From contig JBEIHX010000034.1 of NCBI GenBank assembly GCA_040381075.1, positions 1 to 36,356 of the forward strand: a stretch of DNA of 36,356 bases, given 5' to 3'. Position numbers and translations under genes: made by a program. This document shows, one piece after another, positions 33,215 through 36,356 of the stretch. Below the pieces are notes generated by a model that had not been told where the DNA came from, did no database searches, and saw only the letters and a program-made list of their open reading frames with translations. The stretch is from JBEIHX01 sp040381075. Lineage in GTDB: Bacteria > Pseudomonadota > Alphaproteobacteria > Caulobacterales > Aquidulcibacteraceae. The stretch's first letter is position 1. The number at the start of each line of letters is the position of its first letter.

Positions 33215-33289
33215 TGGTGGGCGCGACAGGGATCGAACCTGAGACCCCCACGATGTCAACGTGGTGCTCTCCCGCTGAGCGACGCGCCC
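33215..33289 (-). tRNA. tRNA-Val (GAC)
   Basis: The reverse complement folds as a 75-nt tRNA. Acceptor GGGCGCG pairs with CGCGCCC, the D arm is GCTC/GAGC, the anticodon stem-loop is CCACG-TTGACAT-CGTGG with anticodon GAC, the variable loop is 5 nt, and the T arm is CAGG/CCTG-type with loop TTCGATC. Discriminator A and an encoded CCA follow. It decodes valine GUC/GUU codons. tRNA genes are frequent integration targets, and this one lies near the right end of the accessory block. Confidence 0.95.
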
Positions 33290-33514
33290 GACCCGGTGCT
33301 AACGCATTGAGATAAAAAGAAATTTTCGGACTTCTTCCGGCGATGTCCGCCGCTCAAGAACAGCGCACCGCACAAAAACCCGTTATGTAGTCCGAGACGA
33401 AGCGCAAGGGCGCAGATTCAGCGCAAAAAGCGTGGTGCCCTCCCGCGGCACGAAATATGAACGAAGAGAGGACGGATTTCGGCGGATTCTGACGGATTTC
33501 CGCAGACCCAGAGC
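33290..33514. other. Region upstream of tRNA-Val
   Basis: This should contain the tRNA promoter on the minus strand. AT-richer around 33310-33335. No gene is seen. Confidence 0.4.
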
Positions 33515-33651
33515 TGTGGATAAGTACTCAGAGCAGGCCAGCGCTGGTAAATGACATCCCGAGCCCGGCGTTCCGGATCAGACGGCCATTCATTCCGGAT
33601 TAGACGGACTTTCATTCCGGATTAGACGGCGCTACATTCCGAATCGGACGG
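33515..33651 (+). repeat. DnaA-box match and four 22-bp iteron-like repeats
   Basis: TGTGGATAA at 33515-33523 is a perfect match to the DnaA-box consensus. Four copies of a 15-bp core, TTCCGGATTAGACGG and variants, start at 33571, 33593, 33615 and 33637, an exact 22-bp period. This is the layout of plasmid-type iterons or of the multiple transposase-binding sites at the ends of IS21-family elements. No rep or istAB gene is adjacent. Confidence 0.8.
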
Positions 33652-33700
33652 GACCGACAACCTTTGTGGCGGCCGCAAGTCCAAGGAGGCCGCTTAGGTC

Positions 33701-34960
33701 ATGGCAGAGCCGTCGAAACCCGACGCCCCCGGCGCGCCCTTGGCGCCCCGCCACGCCGAACCCAGTATTCAGGCTGCTTTGGCTGACACCCGCGTGGTCG
33801 CCATCGTCGGGCCGCGCCAGTCCGGCAAGACAACGCTTGCCCGCCAGATCGGTGGCGCTGACCGACCTTACTTCACCCTTGATGACGAGGATGTTCGCGC
33901 CGCCGCCCAGGCCGACCCCGCAGGCTTTGTTCGGGGGTTGGACCGGGCAGTCATCGATGAAGTGCAGCGCGCGCCTGGTTTGCTGCTCGCGATCAAACGA
34001 TCCGTCGACGCCGATACCCGCCCAGGCCGCTTCCTTATCACGGGCTCGGCGGACCTTTTTTCCGGCGCCATCGCGCCGGACTCGCTTGCCGGGCGCGTGG
34101 AGACGATCGAACTTCTGCCGCTCTCGCAGGCTGAGATCGCGCGCAAGCCCGCGTCACCCTTTATCCGCGACGCCTTCGCAGGAATGGTATCGGCCGGTGC
34201 GACGTATACGCCGACAAACATCGTCGAGCGCGTGCTTGCGGGCGGCTATCCAGAAGCCCTTGCCCGAAGCGATCAAGCGCGCCGGCGCGCCTGGCTGATC
34301 AACTACGCCCAATCGCTGTCATCACGCGATGTGCTCGACATCGCAGAACTGGCCAAGGCCGGCATGATGCGTGGTTTGATCGACCATGCCGCCATCATGA
34401 CCGGCCAATTGCTCAATCTCTCCGATCTCGGCCAAAGAGTTGGCGTTGATGCAAAGACGATCGACCGCTGGCTCCAGCTGCTCGAACACGTTTTCCTGCT
34501 CGCCCGATTGCGCCCCTGGCATCGCAACGACCTTAAACGCCTCGTCAAAACGCCAAAGCTCCAGATGATCGATTCCGGTCTTCTGGCCGCGCTGCGCGAC
34601 ATTGACCAAGACGCCATCAAGCGTGATCGCACACTGCTCGGCCCCTTGCTCGAATGCTTTGTCTATAGTGAATTGCGCAAAGCTTGCAGCTTGCTGCCGG
34701 ACAGCGTGCGCATCAGCCACTATCGCGACAAGGACCAGATGGAAGTCGATTTCGTGCTTGAGCAGGGACTGACGAAAATCGTCGGCGTCGAAGTCAAAGC
34801 ATCGGCGAGCGTGAAGGCAGAGGATTTCCGGGGCTTGAAACGCTTGCGCGATGCGGTGGGCGCGTCCTTCAAGTGTGGCGTCTTGCTGCACGACGGCGAA
34901 CAAATCGTTCCCTTCGGCGATCGGCTGTACGCAGCGCCGGTGGCGTGTTTGTGGTCTTGA
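33701..34960 (+). CDS. AAA ATPase with DUF4143 (nuclease-like) domain
   Basis: The 419-aa protein starts at ATG 33701, with AAGGAGG 10 nt upstream. Its first half is an AAA_14-type ATPase: Walker A GPRQSGKT (37-44), Walker B-like VIDEVQ (84-89) and FLITGSADLF as the sensor strand. A winged-helix-like segment (LLNLSDLGQRVGVDAKTIDRWL) leads to DUF4143. The end has MEVDFVLE and GVEVKAS, giving Asp350, Glu364 and Lys366 in a PD-(D/E)xK-like arrangement. The family is widespread and often mobile; the role is unclear, and a defence or DNA-processing function is possible. It stands alone, just before the second IS1634. Confidence 0.88.
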   Translation: MAEPSKPDAPGAPLAPRHAEPSIQAALADTRVVAIVGPRQSGKTTLARQIGGADRPYFTLDDEDVRAAAQADPAGFVRGLDRAVIDEVQRAPGLLLAIKRSVDADTRPGRFLITGSADLFSGAIAPDSLAGRVETIELLPLSQAEIARKPASPFIRDAFAGMVSAGATYTPTNIVERVLAGGYPEALARSDQARRRAWLINYAQSLSSRDVLDIAELAKAGMMRGLIDHAAIMTGQLLNLSDLGQRVGVDAKTIDRWLQLLEHVFLLARLRPWHRNDLKRLVKTPKLQMIDSGLLAALRDIDQDAIKRDRTLLGPLLECFVYSELRKACSLLPDSVRISHYRDKDQMEVDFVLEQGLTKIVGVEVKASASVKAEDFRGLKRLRDAVGASFKCGVLLHDGEQIVPFGDRLYAAPVACLWS

Positions 34961-34971
34961 AGACGTAAACC

Positions 34972-35151
34972 ATGACCATGTTTCAGCGGATCATCGCGAT
35001 CGCCTACTCTGGGGCTGAAACGGCGGACTCGCCGCTCAAATCCCTGCGTGTTTTCGTGGCGGCGGGCGCTGAGGAGCCTGTGGAGGTTTTAACGCAAAAC
35101 CTGGCGCGCCGTTATTGGACGCGGCGCGAAATCGCGCGCTGGCTAGTCTGA
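34972..35151 (+). CDS. Small protein probably cut off by IS1634
   Basis: A 59-aa frame reads MTMFQRIIAIAYSGAETADSPL and ends LARRYWTRREIARWLV. Its stop TGA (35149-35151) falls inside the first bases of the IS1634 end (CTGAAG from 35148). The natural C-terminus was probably removed by the insertion. The helical, basic end is protein-like, but no family is recognised. It starts 11 nt after the AAA/DUF4143 stop and may have been its operon partner. Confidence 0.4.
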   Translation: MTMFQRIIAIAYSGAETADSPLKSLRVFVAAGAEEPVEVLTQNLARRYWTRREIARWLV

Positions 35152-36356
35152 AGTTCCGCCGCTCCAAAGTCAAAATTCTTTGGCGCTTCAGCGTTTTGCG
35201 CATGAAGCGGTCATGGGGCTACTGACTACAGCTTGATGTCGCTGAGGAGCGTGAGGACTTTTTCCTGGGTCTGGGTCGGTCTTGTGGTCAGTGTGAAAGC
35301 AGCCTCGCCCTGACGTGCGCCAGTGGGTTGCAGGGTGCTGCGCACGATGGTTTCCAGATGGGTGAGCAATCTTTTGAAGCTCATCACCGGCAAACCATCA
35401 ACCAACCTTCGCCTTGCCGCCTTGTCGAGGGCTGACTTTGATCGCCTGGCCGGCGCCACTGGATTTTCCAGGCGCTCAGCCTGAGTGTCGCTTTCGTCGG
35501 CGAACGTGAGCGGGGCCCAAGCCTGCATCATGCGCCACGGACCATGGCAGGCCAGCATTGACAGAAAGATGTGCGCCCTGACCCTGGTCTCAAGCCGATG
35601 CCGGATCGGGCGTATGTTGAGGTCCATGCCTTTCAGCGTGCGGAATGCACCGTCGACCTCAGCCAGGCGCTTGTAATTCAGCACGGTCTCTTCAGCCGTC
35701 ATGTCGGCCTCTGCGACGCTGGTTCTGATCACGTAAAGGCCGTCCAGCGCCGCCTCGCGGGCCACCCGCGCCTCGTTCACGCTGAATGCGAAGGCTGTGT
35801 CGCGAATATCGAGATCGAAGTGCTTGGCGACCTTGTGGCGGGCGATCACCCTGCCGACCCGCACGCCGATCCTGTCGACGCCCTTCAGGCGACCCGCGGC
35901 GACGAGGGCGCGGACCTTCTCCAGCTGGCGCGCTGTCGCTGCGATCAGGTCCTGGCGCTTGTGCGCACGCAGCCGCGCAAGCGCAGGATTGCGGCAGGCC
36001 ACCAATCGCTCGCCTGGATAGTCGTCATGGGTCAGGGTCAGCAGGTTGCGCTCGTCGAACAGATCGAACTGCAATTGACCGGCGTCAGCCAGCTTCGCGA
36101 TGGCCCCGCTCTTGAGAGCCGTGATCCAATCGACCCCATCACGTTTCGCCATGGCCTCAATCTGCACCCTGGAGATCATGCCGCGATCGCCGACCATGAT
36201 CAGCTGTTTCAGGTTGAAGTCGTTGCGCAGCTTCTCCACCTGCGGGAGCAACGTCTTCGGATCGCCCGTGTCGCCATCAAAGACCGATACCGAGACCGGA
36301 CATCCGCGGGCGTCCGTCATGACGCCATAGTTGACCTGAAGCGTCCCGCGCCTTCC
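35148..36356 (-). mobile_element. IS1634-family element, 3' part (continues past right edge)
   Basis: The element's 3' terminus begins at about 35148, shown by the point where similarity to the copy at 4943-5815 starts. It runs on the minus strand beyond the window. The two copies are in opposite orientation with their 3' ends facing each other across 5816-35147. Confidence 0.85.
35226..36356 (-). CDS. IS1634-family transposase, C-terminal part
   Basis: The open frame continues past the right edge, with more than 376 residues visible. It contains FDGDTGDPKTLLPQVEKL, MVGDRGMISRVQIEAM (a catalytic Asp), LTHDDYPGERLVACRNP and the DDE-family 'Y-x2-L-x3-E-x6-K' region. The last motif reads YKRLAEVDGAFRTLK, so the catalytic Glu is Asp here although the decayed copy at 5306-5347 keeps Glu. 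If the alignment is right, this copy is probably impaired. The C-terminus (FTLTTRPTQTQEKVLTLLSDIKL) is complete. Confidence 0.88.
   Translation of the reverse strand, partial: GRRGTLQVNYGVMTDARGCPVSVSVFDGDTGDPKTLLPQVEKLRNDFNLKQLIMVGDRGMISRVQIEAMAKRDGVDWITALKSGAIAKLADAGQLQFDLFDERNLLTLTHDDYPGERLVACRNPALARLRAHKRQDLIAATARQLEKVRALVAAGRLKGVDRIGVRVGRVIARHKVAKHFDLDIRDTAFAFSVNEARVAREAALDGLYVIRTSVAEADMTAEETVLNYKRLAEVDGAFRTLKGMDLNIRPIRHRLETRVRAHIFLSMLACHGPWRMMQAWAPLTFADESDTQAERLENPVAPARRSKSALDKAARRRLVDGLPVMSFKRLLTHLETIVRSTLQPTGARQGEAAFTLTTRPTQTQEKVLTLLSDIKL

Noticed and set aside
33031..33315. Plus-strand frame containing VGATGIEPETPTMSTWCSP
   Set aside because: It runs antisense across tRNA-Val (33215-33289). 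This peptide is the well-known false protein produced by translating the reverse strand of a tRNA.
1..36356. CRISPR arrays, rRNA genes or an intact prophage
   Set aside because: No regularly spaced identical repeats with unique spacers, no rRNA sequence and no phage structural genes were seen; the 22-bp iterons have no spacers of CRISPR length.

Overview
The window is high-GC DNA from an alphaproteobacterium. A perfect TTAA-N7-TTAA (CtrA-type) box at 22627-22641, together with the gene content (TetR/methyltransferase pair, DUF3293, many VapBC modules, IS1634), suggests a stalked or budding-type lineage such as Hyphomonadaceae, Maricaulales or Caulobacterales. That placement is inference. The stretch reads as a decayed and repeatedly rearranged accessory island. 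Two IS1634-family copies in opposite orientation, one broken at 4943-5815 and one running off the right edge from 35148, bracket about 29 kb. Remnants of a tyrosine integrase (4546-4710, 9384-9473), an IS3 fragment (11765-12243), a SNF2-helicase tail (31649-32098), a gene-duplicate fragment (31263-31640) and a tRNA-Val (33215-33289) lie in or just outside the bracket.

Left part (1-5815): the start of a MoxR-like P-loop ATPase leaves the window on the minus strand. After 1 kb of non-coding DNA with tandem repeats come a LuxR-type regulator fused to an alpha/beta-hydrolase domain without its nucleophile serine, a lipoprotein, an integrase remnant and the broken IS1634 copy.

Toxin-antitoxin array (5891-10316): an SSB-like gene is followed, all on the plus strand, by FitAB-like, FitA/VapC-like, orphan AbrB/MazE, VapBC and Phd/PIN modules. 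Toxin starts mostly overlap antitoxin stops by 4 bp, and several antitoxin genes have palindromic operators. The FitB toxin has Asn at its first catalytic position. A sixth module (Phd/PIN) lies at 32152-32801.

Middle part (10561-20796): an orphan substrate-binding lipoprotein, an IS3 transposase fragment, a conserved protein of unknown function, a conserved membrane protein, a divergent TetR/methyltransferase pair, a VOC-family remnant, a small membrane protein, a translationally coupled MerR-VWA operon and a DUF3293 gene.

Right part (21257-36356): a 389-aa protein of unknown function, a FemAB/BioF2-like acetyltransferase preceded by the CtrA-type box, a 602-aa multi-pass membrane protein, and a complete TerY-P triad (VWA, PP2C phosphatase, HhH-containing kinase; the E. 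coli yegL-yegK-yegI arrangement). After the triad come a truncated paralogue of the 389-aa protein, the helicase tail, the Phd/PIN module, tRNA-Val, four 22-bp iteron-like repeats next to a DnaA-box match, an AAA/DUF4143 ATPase and the second IS1634.

The best candidate for an incompletely described system is the 21257-31640 block, where the triad sits between a full gene and a fragment of its duplicate, with an acetyltransferase and a membrane protein alongside. No single novel system is proven by the sequence alone.
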